Below, piece after piece: positions 33,284-42,307 of a stretch of DNA of 64,000 nucleotides; position 1 is the stretch's first letter, and each line of letters starts with the position of its first letter. The notes beneath the pieces are model-generated. The model had not been told where the DNA came from. It saw only the letters and a program-made list of their open reading frames with translations, and searched no databases. The DNA is taken from NCBI RefSeq assembly GCF_000429445.1, contig NZ_AUBW01000004.1:124001-188000 (forward strand), written 5' to 3'. Source of the DNA: Algoriphagus terrigena DSM 22685 (GTDB lineage Bacteria > Bacteroidota > Bacteroidia > Cytophagales > Cyclobacteriaceae). The position numbers were made by a program, and so were the translations under genes.

Positions 33284-34990
33284 TTAGAGATTTTGCTTTT
33301 TAAGTTCAGAAATAGCGTGATTGGCTGCTCTGGCGGTCAAGGCCATGTAGGTCAGCGATGGATTCACGCAGGAGGAAGAGGTCATGCAGGCGCCGTCGGT
33401 CACGAATACATTTTCGCAGCCATGCACCTGATTGTTTGCGTTGAGCACCGAGGTTTTGGGATCTTTTCCCATGCGGGCCGTGCCCATCTCGTGGATGCCG
33501 TAGCCCATTTCGTGCTGGTTGTCAAAGTCCATGACGTCTTTCAGTCCAGCCCGATCGAGCATTTCCTTTGCGTCGATCTTGATCTGCTTGTTGAGCTCGA
33601 GTTCATTGGCTCCCCATTCGGCATCGATGCTGAGTGTAGGTTGACCCCATTTGTCGAGAACTTCTTTGTTGAGCGAGACTTGGTTTTGATGGTACGGAAG
33701 ACACTCCGCAAAGCCGGTGATGAAGAATTCCCAGCTTCCCGGCTTCATCAGTCCGTCTTTGAAGCTTCCTCCAAAATCCTCCTGATTGCCGCCAGCGCCC
33801 CATCCCGATCTGCCGCCACCGCCTTGGAAGCCATATCCGCGAACAAACTTGTCGCTTTGTGGCCCGTCCTTCAGGTTAACATAGCGGGGAATGTAGATCC
33901 CATTTGGTCTTCGACCTTTATAGTATTGGTCTTCAAAACCCTCGACAGTTCCCATTGCGCCGATTCGGTAGGTATGATCCATCAGGTTGTGACCGAGTTC
34001 TCCCGAGTCATTTCCGAGACCATTTTCAAACCGGCCGGAAGTCGAGTTCATCAGAATCTGTGTCGTGCTGAGCGTTGAAGCGTTGACGAAGATGATCTTT
34101 GCCTTGTACACGATATCCTCTCCAGTCTCCGCGTCGATGATCCGCACGCCGCTGGCTTTGCCTTTTTGCTCGTCGTATACGACCGACTGCACAATCGAGA
34201 AAGGTCGGATGGTGAGATTTCCGGTCGCATTTGCCGCAGGCAAAGTCACCGCGTTGGAGCTGAAATACGCCCCGTAAGGACAGCCCCGATCGCATCGGTT
34301 TCTGGACTGACACTGACCCCGTCCGTTGTGCGGTTGCGTCAAATGCGCCACCCGGCCGATGATCATATTTCTACCTTTGAATTCTTTCTCGATACGTTCC
34401 TTCACGTGCTTTTCGACACAGTTCAGCTCCATCGGAGGTAAAAAGTGCGAGTCTGGCAACTGTGGCAAGCCCAAGGCCTCCCCGCTGATTCCGGCGTATT
34501 TCTCCACATGCGTGTACCAAGGCTCCAGATCCTTGTACCGAATTGGCCAATCGACGCCGTGTCCGTCTTTGGCATTGGCTTCAAAGTCCAGATCCGACCA
34601 GCGGTAGGTTTGCTTGCCCCATAGGAGCGAGCGTCCCCCCATCTGGTGGGCACGAACCCACAGAAAAGGCTTGACCTCGGTGTAGGGATTTTCGACATCG
34701 TTGGCGTGAAAGTGCTCGTTCATCGACCCGATAAAACCGGATCGCCCACCTTGGGGGTGACGGGCTTTTTGCTCGGGTGTGAGGCTGCCGCGCAGCTCCA
34801 CTTCCCAGGGATCGTAGGTCATCGTGGGATAATCCACCACATGCTCCACGATCCTGCCCCGCTCGAGGACGAGAGTTTTGAGTCCGGCTTCGCAAAGTTC
34901 TTTTGCCGCCCAGCCTCCGCTGATGCCTGAGCCGATGACGATCGCGTCATAGTTCAGATTCTTGTCAGCATCAATATTAAAATTGGCCAT
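33284..34990 (-). CDS. GMC family FAD-dependent oxidoreductase (glucoside 3-dehydrogenase-like)
   Basis: A 568-residue flavoprotein that oxidises a sugar or alcohol hydroxyl. The FAD-binding motif GSGISGGWAAKELCEAG lies at about residues 21-37. The middle contains NRCDRGCPYGAYFSSNA, a Cys-rich segment found in the gluconate/glucoside dehydrogenase branch, and the C-terminal active-site region has MGTARMG and SSCVNPSLTYMALT. There is no signal peptide of its own, so it should be exported together with its Tat-signal small subunit downstream. Candidate substrates are glucosides at carbon 3, or gluconate-like acids; the sequence alone does not decide. The first gene of the pair faces an intergenic region with a perfect 10-bp inverted repeat. 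Confidence 0.88.
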   Translation of the reverse strand: MANFNIDADKNLNYDAIVIGSGISGGWAAKELCEAGLKTLVLERGRIVEHVVDYPTMTYDPWEVELRGSLTPEQKARHPQGGRSGFIGSMNEHFHANDVENPYTEVKPFLWVRAHQMGGRSLLWGKQTYRWSDLDFEANAKDGHGVDWPIRYKDLEPWYTHVEKYAGISGEALGLPQLPDSHFLPPMELNCVEKHVKERIEKEFKGRNMIIGRVAHLTQPHNGRGQCQSRNRCDRGCPYGAYFSSNAVTLPAANATGNLTIRPFSIVQSVVYDEQKGKASGVRIIDAETGEDIVYKAKIIFVNASTLSTTQILMNSTSGRFENGLGNDSGELGHNLMDHTYRIGAMGTVEGFEDQYYKGRRPNGIYIPRYVNLKDGPQSDKFVRGYGFQGGGGRSGWGAGGNQEDFGGSFKDGLMKPGSWEFFITGFAECLPYHQNQVSLNKEVLDKWGQPTLSIDAEWGANELELNKQIKIDAKEMLDRAGLKDVMDFDNQHEMGYGIHEMGTARMGKDPKTSVLNANNQVHGCENVFVTDGACMTSSSCVNPSLTYMALTARAANHAISELKKQNL

Positions 34991-35309
34991 GGTTTGAGTT
35001 TATTTGAGGGCATAATTTAGGCAAAACTTCAAAACGACCTAGGCAACGAATCGAAACAAATGGTAGCTCATTTGTTTCATCCCATATCCAAATCTTCATC
35101 AGGAAAGCATAATCGAGCAATCTTTGCCGGCAACGCGACACTTTAACAGCATTTGGGTTGATTTTAAAAGTCAGAAAAAAACTACGAGGATTACAATAGA
35201 CCTATTGAGAAGACTTGAGCTCACCCCTTTCTCGTTCTGAATTTTCTTCACAGCACTTCTTACAAGTCTGCTATTTGCCATCCCTCGATTTTTCATCTAT
35301 TTTCCAAGG
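34991..35309. other. 319-base divergent intergenic region
   Basis: Lies between the divergent GMC and M20 genes. No gene is supported. It contains the inverted repeat described separately and presumably both promoters; I see no convincing -33/-7 elements. Confidence 0.5.
35053..35078. promoter_or_regulatory. Perfect inverted repeat upstream of the GMC operon
   Basis: GAAACAAATG (35053-35062) and CATTTGTTTC (35069-35078), separated by six bases, 62 bases upstream of the GMC start codon. The symmetric A+T-rich half-sites and short spacing suit a repressor or activator dimer site. It lacks a T tract and is not near a gene end, so a terminator is unlikely. Confidence 0.5.
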
Positions 35310-36599
35310 ATGAAAAAGACCTTCCAGCTTCTAGCCTTTTGCCTGATTCCTGTCTTCTCCTTTGCGCAGCAAAACCTGACGAAAGAAGAGCAGCAACTCG
35401 CCGAATTGATCGATAAAAACTACCAAGAGACGCTTGCTCTGCTGGAGGAAACCATCAACATGAACTCCGGCTCGCTCAACAAAGAGGGCGTCCGCGAAGT
35501 GGGAAGGGTGTTTGAGCGGGAGTTTCAAAAGATCGGCTTCGAGACCGAATGGTTGGAACTACCAGCTGAAGTCAACCGGGCAGGCCATTTCATAGCAACC
35601 CGAAAAGGGACCAAAGGCAAAAAGCTTTTCCTGATCGGACATCTGGATACGGTCTTTGAAAAGGACATGCCGTTTTCACCTTTCACCTATCTGAACGACA
35701 GCATTGCCACGGGTCAGGGAGCCAACGATATGAAAGGTGGGAATGTGCTGATTTTGGCCAGTCTGAGGGCGATGCACGAACTGGGATTGCTCGACGACCG
35801 AACGATCACGGTGTATTTCCCAGGAGATGAGGAAAGCTCCGGGAATGTCACGATTTCAAGAAAGGACTTTATCGCTCGAGCCAGACAGCATGAGATTGCA
35901 CTTGCGTATGAGACGGCCCAGGGTTTTAGCACTGTAACCGTGGCGAGAAGAGGAGCCAGCACTTGGACGCTGAAGACCAGCGGAAATCAAAGCCATTCGA
36001 GTGGCGTTTTCCGGGAGTCGGTGGGCTATGGAGCGATCTACGAAGCGGCCAGAATCCTCACTCAATTTCAGGAAACGCTAGCTGGGGAGCAATACTTGAC
36101 TTTCAATCCAGGGCAAATCATCGGAGGATCGGACATCAGCTACGATGCGATTACAGGAAGAGGTGAAGCACTCGGCAAGACGAACATCGTCGCGCGGGAA
36201 GCCTTGGTCACCGGCGATTTGCGCTTTCTGGGAGAAGCTCAAAAGGAAGCCGCACGTGTCAAGATGCGTGAAATCGTCAGCAAGCACCTCAATCAAACCA
36301 ATGCGGAAATCACCTTCAAGGACGGCTTGCCTTCCATGGAACCCAGCGAGGGAAATTATGCGTTGGCAAAAATCCTGAACCAAGTCAGCCTCGACATGGG
36401 GTTGGGCGAAGTGAAGCCGGGCGACCCGGGTAGCCGGGGCGCGGGAGACATCTCTTTCGTGGCGGAATTTATGGATTGCCTCGACGGGTTGGGGGCTTCG
36501 GGAAGCGGTGCTCATGCGCCGGGTGAGACCATCAATATGAAGCAATACCCTGATTTGATCAAAAGAAATACTATTTTGCTCTACCGATTGACCCGATAA
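35310..36599 (+). CDS. M20 family metallopeptidase (carboxypeptidase G2-like), exported
   Basis: A 429-residue zinc exopeptidase with a signal peptide (about residues 1-19, VFSFA before QQN). The metal ligands are seen in IGHLDTVFE (His and Asp), GANDMKGG (bridging Asp), PGDEESSG (catalytic Glu pair) and near the C-terminus SGAHAPGETINM (His). This layout matches M20A carboxypeptidase G2 / glutamate carboxypeptidase enzymes that remove C-terminal residues, often Glu, from peptides or folates. Acts in the periplasm. It is followed by a GH13 gene after 64 bases with a small hairpin between them. Confidence 0.9.
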   Translation: MKKTFQLLAFCLIPVFSFAQQNLTKEEQQLAELIDKNYQETLALLEETINMNSGSLNKEGVREVGRVFEREFQKIGFETEWLELPAEVNRAGHFIATRKGTKGKKLFLIGHLDTVFEKDMPFSPFTYLNDSIATGQGANDMKGGNVLILASLRAMHELGLLDDRTITVYFPGDEESSGNVTISRKDFIARARQHEIALAYETAQGFSTVTVARRGASTWTLKTSGNQSHSSGVFRESVGYGAIYEAARILTQFQETLAGEQYLTFNPGQIIGGSDISYDAITGRGEALGKTNIVAREALVTGDLRFLGEAQKEAARVKMREIVSKHLNQTNAEITFKDGLPSMEPSEGNYALAKILNQVSLDMGLGEVKPGDPGSRGAGDISFVAEFMDCLDGLGASGSGAHAPGETINMKQYPDLIKRNTILLYRLTR

Positions 36600-36663
36600 C
36601 CTGATGAAGTAGCTTTTTAGCCGCATACCTTTTGATGCGGCAAACCTTCCAAACCCATCAGCA

Positions 36664-38442
36664 ATGAAGCCCCAAAAGAGCAACATCTACCACGTCTTCA
36701 CCAGACTCTTTGGCAATAAAAACACGACCAACAAACCTTGGGGAACCAAAGCCGAAAACGGCGTCGGAAAGTTCAATGACTTCACAGATCTGGCGCTGGA
36801 GGAGATCCGAAAGCTCGGGATCACGCACATCTGGTACACCGGCGTACTGCATCACGGAGTGATCGGGGAGTTTCCGGAGATTGGGCTGACTTCAGACCAT
36901 CCCGACGTGATCAAAGGCCGCGCCGGTTCGCCCTACGCGATCCGTGACTATTACCAAGTCAACCCTGATTTGGCAGTCGATGTGACCCAGCGCTTGGAAG
37001 AATTTGAAGCGCTAATCGAGCGGACACATCAGCATGGGATGAAGGTCATCATCGACATTGTCCCAAACCATGTGTCCCGCTACTACGAAGGGCGAAACAA
37101 TCCCGCTGGCGTTCGGGATTTTGGGGCGGATGACGACGTCTCTGTTGATTACAAAAAGGACAATAACTTCTACTACGTGACTGGCGCGACATTTCAGTTA
37201 CCAGAACCCAAGCGCGGCTATACCACTCTGGGAGGGGAAATCCACTTGTTTACAGATAAAAAATTCGAAGAATTTCCGGCTAAATGGACTGGAAACGGTT
37301 CCCGATTGGCACAGCCGGATTTCGACGACTGGTACGAAACTGCCAAGATCAATTACGGGATCAGCCCTGAGGGAAAAAAGGATTTTGAGGAGCTGCCTTC
37401 CGGAGCAGAATTCTTGGAATGCAGCTCACATTACGAATTTTGGCAGGGAAAGGAAGTTCCCAACTCTTGGGTAAAATTCAGGGATATCACCCGATTTTGG
37501 CTCGAAAAAGGCGTGGACGGATTTCGCTATGACATGGCCGAGATGGTTCCGGTCGAGTTTTGGTCTTATCTGAATTCCCACATCAAAATGATCAGGCCGG
37601 ATGCGTTCCTCATGGCCGAAGTCTACAATCCCAGTCTTTATAAAGACTACATCCAAAAGGGCAAGATGGATTATCTCTACGACAAAGTCGGGCTATATGA
37701 CACACTGAAGCAGCTCATCCAAGGTCATGGCTCCACAGATCTTTTGCTCATCGTGCTAGAGTTTTCTAAAGATATCGAGCGTCACATGCTGCATTTTCTG
37801 GAGAATCATGACGAAGTCCGGATCGCCAGCCCGGAGTTTGCTATAAATCCCTGGAAAGCCATGCCCGCGATGGTCCTTTCGGCCACGGTATCGACATCGC
37901 CGACGATGATCTATTTCGGTCAGGAAGTCGGCGAACCTGCAGCGGAAATGGCGGGTTTTGGACACCCCAACCGAACTTCCATCTTTGACTATATTGGCGT
38001 GCCGCAGCATCAGAGATGGATGAATGGTGGGAAATTCGACGGAGGGCAACTTTCTGCCAATGAAAAAGCGCTGCGAAACTACTATTCAGAAGTCCTGAAT
38101 TTTACCCTGAAAGCTCCTGCACTGACGGGACACTATCAAGAACTTCACAACGTCAACCGTCTTCAAAATCCGGCGTATGGCGACAAAGCATTTGCTTTTG
38201 CCCGATGGGATGAAAGCCAAAAGCTGATCGTCATTTGCAACTTTTCGGAGCATGAGGGGCTTCAAACGGCGCTAAAGCTTTCTCAGGAAATCCTTGACAT
38301 CTGGGATCTGTCAGTGGGTGATCGGGAGATCAGCGAAGTGATGTTTGGAAAAAAGAAGACAATGCTTCGGGTGACCGAAGCTGGTGCAGAAATCGATCTG
38401 GACTTCGGCCCGCTGGAGTCGGCGGTGTTTGAGGTGAGGTAG
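36664..38442 (+). CDS. Alpha-amylase family (GH13) glycoside hydrolase
   Basis: A 592-residue TIM-barrel enzyme of glycoside hydrolase family 13. The four conserved regions are present: DIVPNHVSR (region I), GFRYDMAEMVP with the nucleophile Asp (region II), LMAEVYNP with the acid/base Glu (region III), and LENHDEVRIAS with the transition-state Asp (region IV). A C-terminal beta domain follows, about residues 500-592. There is no signal peptide, so the enzyme is cytoplasmic and probably acts on imported malto-oligosaccharides or glycogen, or on a glucoside such as trehalose or sucrose. The exact specificity is not clear. No other glycogen or starch genes are nearby. Confidence 0.9.
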   Translation: MKPQKSNIYHVFTRLFGNKNTTNKPWGTKAENGVGKFNDFTDLALEEIRKLGITHIWYTGVLHHGVIGEFPEIGLTSDHPDVIKGRAGSPYAIRDYYQVNPDLAVDVTQRLEEFEALIERTHQHGMKVIIDIVPNHVSRYYEGRNNPAGVRDFGADDDVSVDYKKDNNFYYVTGATFQLPEPKRGYTTLGGEIHLFTDKKFEEFPAKWTGNGSRLAQPDFDDWYETAKINYGISPEGKKDFEELPSGAEFLECSSHYEFWQGKEVPNSWVKFRDITRFWLEKGVDGFRYDMAEMVPVEFWSYLNSHIKMIRPDAFLMAEVYNPSLYKDYIQKGKMDYLYDKVGLYDTLKQLIQGHGSTDLLLIVLEFSKDIERHMLHFLENHDEVRIASPEFAINPWKAMPAMVLSATVSTSPTMIYFGQEVGEPAAEMAGFGHPNRTSIFDYIGVPQHQRWMNGGKFDGGQLSANEKALRNYYSEVLNFTLKAPALTGHYQELHNVNRLQNPAYGDKAFAFARWDESQKLIVICNFSEHEGLQTALKLSQEILDIWDLSVGDREISEVMFGKKKTMLRVTEAGAEIDLDFGPLESAVFEVR

Positions 38443-38449
38443 AGGTGGC

Positions 38450-38474
38450 TGCTCGAGGTTTGCAACCTTGAGAG
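38450..38474. terminator. Imperfect hairpin between convergent GH13 and fic genes
   Basis: CTCGAGGTT (38452-38460) can pair with AACCTTGAG (38464-38472) with one mismatch and a 3-base loop, in the 34 bases separating two convergent stop codons. No T tract, so terminator activity is only likely, not certain. Confidence 0.4.
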
Positions 38475-38476
38475 CT

Positions 38477-39604
38477 TTAACTCCCCAAGATCCGATACAA
38501 CTCCAGATTCAAATAATAGTCCCCTCCGCTGATTTTTCGTTTTTCACAGATTCCCAACTCGACCAACTGATTCAAATACTGCCGGGCGGTGTTTTCAGCA
38601 TAGAGTTTTTTGTCCACCAAATGTTTGACTTTGGTGAAGGGCTGGGTGAAAATCGCCTCCAAAAGTGATTCGGGTCGGGCGATGCTGGTTTCTTTTTGCA
38701 AGACATGCAGAATCGCGTCTTTGGCATTGAGGATGTCGGTGATTTTTTGGAAGGTGTCTAGAGAAGTCTCTTCGATTCCCCGGAAAATAAACAAAAACCA
38801 CTCCTTCCAGGCGGCTCGCTGCGTCACTCCGGCCAGGTTGGCGTAGTACTGCTCTTTTTCCCTCAAAATGTACTTGCTTAGGTAAAGTATGGGCAGATCC
38901 AGCAATCCACTTTGTACCAAATAGTGGATGTTGAAAATCCGGCCTGTACGCCCATTTCCATCCCGAAAAGGGTGAATCGCTTCAAACTGGAGGTGAGCGA
39001 TGGCAACTTTGATCAGCGGATCGATCTCTGGCTGCTGGGGTTCATTGACAAATTGAATCAGGTTAGCCATCAACTCCTCCAAAACTCCCTCACCTCTCGG
39101 AGGCGTGTAGATGGGTTTTCCGGCATTGGGACCGGATCCTCCCTGTCGGATATAGGTCTGGGCAAAGGGTTTTCGCAGACCGTCGGTGTATTGAGTCGTG
39201 TTGCGATAGATGAGTTCAAAGTACTCCAAATCAAACTTTCGATGCTGATCCAGGTATTCATGTCCGGACCAAATGGACTCCCGGTACCTCAAGACCTCCT
39301 TTGCAGGACCTTTGATTTGAGCAGTCTCGTCACTGAAAGCCTTGTACAATTCATCGTCTGTGGTAAAAATATGCTCGATCTCACTCGAGGCCTTCGCTTC
39401 CTGCAAACTGATCGTATTGACCAAAATCCCCTGATTGGGAATGGCAATGCTCCGGCCTTGAAGCTTTCCAAGTGCGGCTTTGGCTTTTCCCAATCCTTCA
39501 AAGACATCCAAATCCCTGTAAAGGGTGGAGTCAATTGGAAGTTTTGGAAGATTGTTCCAAGGAACTGTCCGGTCGGGATTGATTCGGTAGCGCTGATCTG
39601 ACAT
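38477..39604 (-). CDS. Fic family protein (AMP-transferase) with N-terminal inhibitory motif
   Basis: A 375-residue Fic protein. Fic enzymes transfer AMP from ATP to hydroxyl groups of target proteins. The catalytic loop HPFRDGNGRTGR starts at His211 and is complete. An upstream helix contains SSEIEH (Ser73 to Glu77), a match to the class II inhibitory motif S/T-x-x-x-E-G/N except that His78 replaces Gly or Asn. The N-terminal domain (about residues 25-115) is of the Fic_N type and the last 80 residues look like a winged helix (KHLVDKKLYAENTARQYLN), typical of the group that includes Shewanella SoFic. It has no antitoxin gene beside it, as expected for self-inhibited class II enzymes. The upstream DNA is packed with inverted repeats. 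Confidence 0.92.
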   Translation of the reverse strand: MSDQRYRINPDRTVPWNNLPKLPIDSTLYRDLDVFEGLGKAKAALGKLQGRSIAIPNQGILVNTISLQEAKASSEIEHIFTTDDELYKAFSDETAQIKGPAKEVLRYRESIWSGHEYLDQHRKFDLEYFELIYRNTTQYTDGLRKPFAQTYIRQGGSGPNAGKPIYTPPRGEGVLEELMANLIQFVNEPQQPEIDPLIKVAIAHLQFEAIHPFRDGNGRTGRIFNIHYLVQSGLLDLPILYLSKYILREKEQYYANLAGVTQRAAWKEWFLFIFRGIEETSLDTFQKITDILNAKDAILHVLQKETSIARPESLLEAIFTQPFTKVKHLVDKKLYAENTARQYLNQLVELGICEKRKISGGDYYLNLELYRILGS

Positions 39605-39626
39605 TAAAATATTTGAATTTTAATGT
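39601..39626. promoter_or_regulatory. Inverted repeat over the fic start codon
   Basis: ACATTAAAAT (39601-39610) and ATTTTAATGT (39617-39626) form a perfect 10-bp repeat with a 6-base spacer that includes the fic start codon (39602-39604 on the minus strand). A third copy, ATTTTAATGT, lies at 39689-39698. A transcription factor, perhaps Fic's own winged-helix domain, could bind here; a role in translation control is also possible. Confidence 0.55.
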
Positions 39627-39630
39627 AAGA

Positions 39631-39738
39631 TAGGAAATCCGACCTTAAATGCAAGGTCTGATTTCCTATTTCGCCTTAATTTTTTCAGATTTTAATGTCA
39701 ACACTATTTTCTGACCTCAACGTTGAGGTCGGAAAACC
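39631..39738. promoter_or_regulatory. Array of four AGGTC-type half-sites between fic and GH25 genes
   Basis: Two inverted pairs share one motif. The first pair has 16-base arms, 39631-39646 and 39653-39668, with one mismatch. The second is the 18-base perfect palindrome GACCTCAACGTTGAGGTC at 39713-39730, extended on both sides by GA-A-rich bases. Written in the same direction the four half-sites read AAGGTCGGATTTCC, AAGGTCTGATTTCC, GAGGTCAGAAAATAG and GAGGTCGGAAAACC. A further 7-bp repeat (39746-39752 with 39763-39769) follows. This looks like an operator region and not terminators, since no gene ends here. Confidence 0.55.
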
Positions 39739-39830
39739 GATCTCACATCAAATTCTCTAATTTTTGATGCGACTTAAAACTTTCAAGTCCACCTTTCTTT
39801 TCCCAATTTGCGCCCGGAATTGCCACCAGT

Positions 39831-40631
39831 ATGCCCCGAAAAACATCTTCCCCTTGGATAGGAATCGTTGCTTTAATCTTTTTGGTGGCATTGGCATCTG
39901 TAGTCTTGGTATTCAGGTTCAGACATCAACTTGAAAAGGCCTTGGGCGAATTCACCCACGGCGCTGTACCTCTGACCGAGGAACTCAAGCTCCAGCACGC
40001 CATCCGCAACTACCCGGAGGGTGTCTTGGGCATCGACATCTCAGAATATCAGGGAAAGATCGACTTCTCCGGTCTCCAGCTTCAGTTGGAAAATCAACGG
40101 ATTGAGTTTATCGTCATTCGGGCGAGCATGGGTGACGACGGGATCGACAGCCAATTCAAGCGAAACTGGGAAGGTACGCGGACACTTCCGGTCGTTCGTG
40201 GCGCCTATCACTACTATCGCCCCAATGAAAACAGCACCAAGCAGGCTGAAAACTTTATCAAGACTGCCAAACTCCAGCCCGGCAACATGATCCCAGTATT
40301 GGATATCGAAAAGCACAGCACCATTCAACCTCGGGAGAAACTACGGGAAGGTCTCAAAAACTGGCTCAGGATCATCGAGGAACATTATGGCGTCAAGCCG
40401 ATGATCTACACCGGCGACCGCTTTTTTTGGGATGTGCTGCATGACGAGGGTTTTGACGACTATCCCATCTGGGTCGCCAATTACAATCTGATCGTGGAGC
40501 CGGAAACTGAAGATTGGCTGATTTGGCAGTTTTCTGAAAAGGGAAAATTACCGGGAATAAAAGAGCGCATCGATTTGAACATCCTTCGAGATGGTAAAGA
40601 CCAGCTTCAATCTCTCATCATTCCGGCATAG
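39831..40631 (+). CDS. GH25 family lysozyme (membrane-anchored muramidase)
   Basis: A 266-residue glycoside hydrolase family 25 protein that cleaves peptidoglycan. An N-terminal membrane helix (about residues 10-27, VALIFLVALASVVLVFRF) anchors or exports it. The catalytic domain begins GIDISEYQGKIDF (about residue 67, first Asp) and contains RGAYHYYRP and the active-site Asp-x-Glu in PVLDIEKH (about 160), followed by MIYTGDRFFW and WLIWQF, all typical of Chalaropsis-type lysozymes. It lies 41 bases before a sulfatase gene on the same strand. Its divergent neighbour fic shares the upstream repeat array. Confidence 0.93.
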   Translation: MPRKTSSPWIGIVALIFLVALASVVLVFRFRHQLEKALGEFTHGAVPLTEELKLQHAIRNYPEGVLGIDISEYQGKIDFSGLQLQLENQRIEFIVIRASMGDDGIDSQFKRNWEGTRTLPVVRGAYHYYRPNENSTKQAENFIKTAKLQPGNMIPVLDIEKHSTIQPREKLREGLKNWLRIIEEHYGVKPMIYTGDRFFWDVLHDEGFDDYPIWVANYNLIVEPETEDWLIWQFSEKGKLPGIKERIDLNILRDGKDQLQSLIIPA

Positions 40632-40672
40632 TTTGTAGATAAGAAGGATTCAGGCTATTTTGATCGAAATCA

Positions 40673-42193
40673 ATGACGGCCATGAATCTGATCCCTTTTT
40701 TTCTAATTCTGTTCACTCTTTTCTCTATTGGTCAAAAAGAGGAACCAGCAGAGATTTCACCTAATATTCTTTTTCTGATTGCAGACGATTGGTCGTATCC
40801 CCACGCTGGCGTATACGGAGATCCGGTCGTTCGCACGCCGACGTTTGACCGATTGGCGAGAGAAGGAGCACTCTTTCACAAGGCCTTCACCTCTTCGCCC
40901 TCCTGCTCTCCTTCTAGAGCCTCGATTCTTACTGGGCGCTATCCCCATGAGATCGAAAGCGGCGGAAATCTATGGCCCGAATGGCCAGCCCAATATCCGA
41001 CCTATGTGAGCCAGCTTACCGAAGCAGGGTACTTCTCCGGTTCCACCCGCAAAGGTTGGGGGCCGGGAGACTTCAAAGTCTCAGGCCTAGAGTACAATCC
41101 TGCAGGAAAGACCTATTCCGATTTCAAAGCTTTCCTGGCGGAAAGGCCTAAGGGGAAGCCTTTTGTCTTTTGGTTTGGCAGCACTGACCCGCATCGGGAT
41201 TACATCCCAAACACTGGAATCCAGACCGGGATGAAACTGGAAGACATGCCGGTTCCGGGATTCTTCCCGGAAAACGACTGTGTGCGAAATGACATCCTGG
41301 ACTACTACTTCGAAGTGGAACGCTTTGACCGGGAAAGTGGTCAGCTGATCCAGATGCTGGAAGAGATGGGTGAGTTGGACAATACGATCATCGTGATGAC
41401 GAGTGACAACGGCATGCCTTTTCCCCGCGCCAAGGCCAATCTTTATGACTATGGGGCGAGATTGCCTTTGGCGATCCGTTGGCCAGAAAAAGTGAAGCCC
41501 GGCACAGTCCTCCGGGATTTTGTGAATTTTGTGGACTTTGCTCCAAGCTTTTTGGAAGCGGCAAACTTGCCTGCTGAAAAGATGAGCGGCCAGTCACTCT
41601 GGTCCCTTTTGGCAGGTGAAAAGCAGGACAGATCGCAGGTCTTTCTAGAGCGGGAGCGTCACGCCAACGTGAGAAAAGGCGATCTAAGCTATCCGATGCG
41701 GGCGGTCAGAGATGAGCGCTTCCTCTACATCTGGAATACCATGCCCGAAAGAAATCCCGCCGGAGATCCGACTGTGCATCAATCCGTCGGGCAATACGGA
41801 GACGTGGACCATTCGATCACCAAATTTTTAATTATGGAGATGGAGGAAAAAGTACAAGAAGGAAAACCCGACTATTTTGCGCTGTCCTTTGGCACCCGTC
41901 CAGAAGAGGAGCTCTACGATGTAGTTGCCGATCCTTACCAACTCCATAACCTTGCAGCACAACCTCAAATGGCTGAAACCAAAACTAAGCTACGCCAGCA
42001 ACTTCTCAACTGGATGGAGAAAACTGGCGATCGGCGTTTTGAGGATCCAAGATCTACTTATTGGGATGAAGTGCGATATACACCGGACTATCAGTTGAAG
42101 GACGCTGATGTGGCCTCGCAGATCAAAGATTATCGAATCAAACCGCCCTTTGGACCGGATGCGAAAGAAGGAATTCCTTGTTTGCCTGAGTAA
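40673..42193 (+). CDS. Sulfatase (type I, formylglycine-dependent), exported
   Basis: A 506-residue S1-family sulfatase with a signal peptide (about residues 1-20). The metal-binding Asp pair is in ILFLIADDWSYPHAG and the signature CSPSRASILTGRYP carries the Cys that must be turned into formylglycine. Later motifs include SDNGMPFPRAKANLYDYG and a DPYQLHNLA C-terminal block, resembling the heparan N-sulfatase (S1_8) branch. Likely periplasmic, removing sulfate from glycans. No SusC/SusD genes or anaerobic or aerobic maturase lie in the window. A second sulfatase of the same broad branch lies at 48941-50572. Confidence 0.9.
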   Translation: MTAMNLIPFFLILFTLFSIGQKEEPAEISPNILFLIADDWSYPHAGVYGDPVVRTPTFDRLAREGALFHKAFTSSPSCSPSRASILTGRYPHEIESGGNLWPEWPAQYPTYVSQLTEAGYFSGSTRKGWGPGDFKVSGLEYNPAGKTYSDFKAFLAERPKGKPFVFWFGSTDPHRDYIPNTGIQTGMKLEDMPVPGFFPENDCVRNDILDYYFEVERFDRESGQLIQMLEEMGELDNTIIVMTSDNGMPFPRAKANLYDYGARLPLAIRWPEKVKPGTVLRDFVNFVDFAPSFLEAANLPAEKMSGQSLWSLLAGEKQDRSQVFLERERHANVRKGDLSYPMRAVRDERFLYIWNTMPERNPAGDPTVHQSVGQYGDVDHSITKFLIMEMEEKVQEGKPDYFALSFGTRPEEELYDVVADPYQLHNLAAQPQMAETKTKLRQQLLNWMEKTGDRRFEDPRSTYWDEVRYTPDYQLKDADVASQIKDYRIKPPFGPDAKEGIPCLPE

Positions 42194-42307
42194 AACTCAT
42201 CGAAACAGAGTCTTTAGACAGCGAATAGGAATAATAATCATCGACGAATCGGATTAGTAAACTTTTAAAGGAATCTAACTTGGAAAGCCGGGAACCGCTA
42301 CCATCCG

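Noticed and set aside
32732..34078. Long 448-residue frame on the plus strand over the GMC and subunit-3 genes
   Set aside because: It is antisense to two clearly conserved genes, spans their junction and shows no recognisable protein motif; its openness follows from codon bias of the real genes.
36620..36641. Hairpin between the M20 and GH13 genes
   Set aside because: Seven-bp stem with no T tract; too weak to call a terminator.
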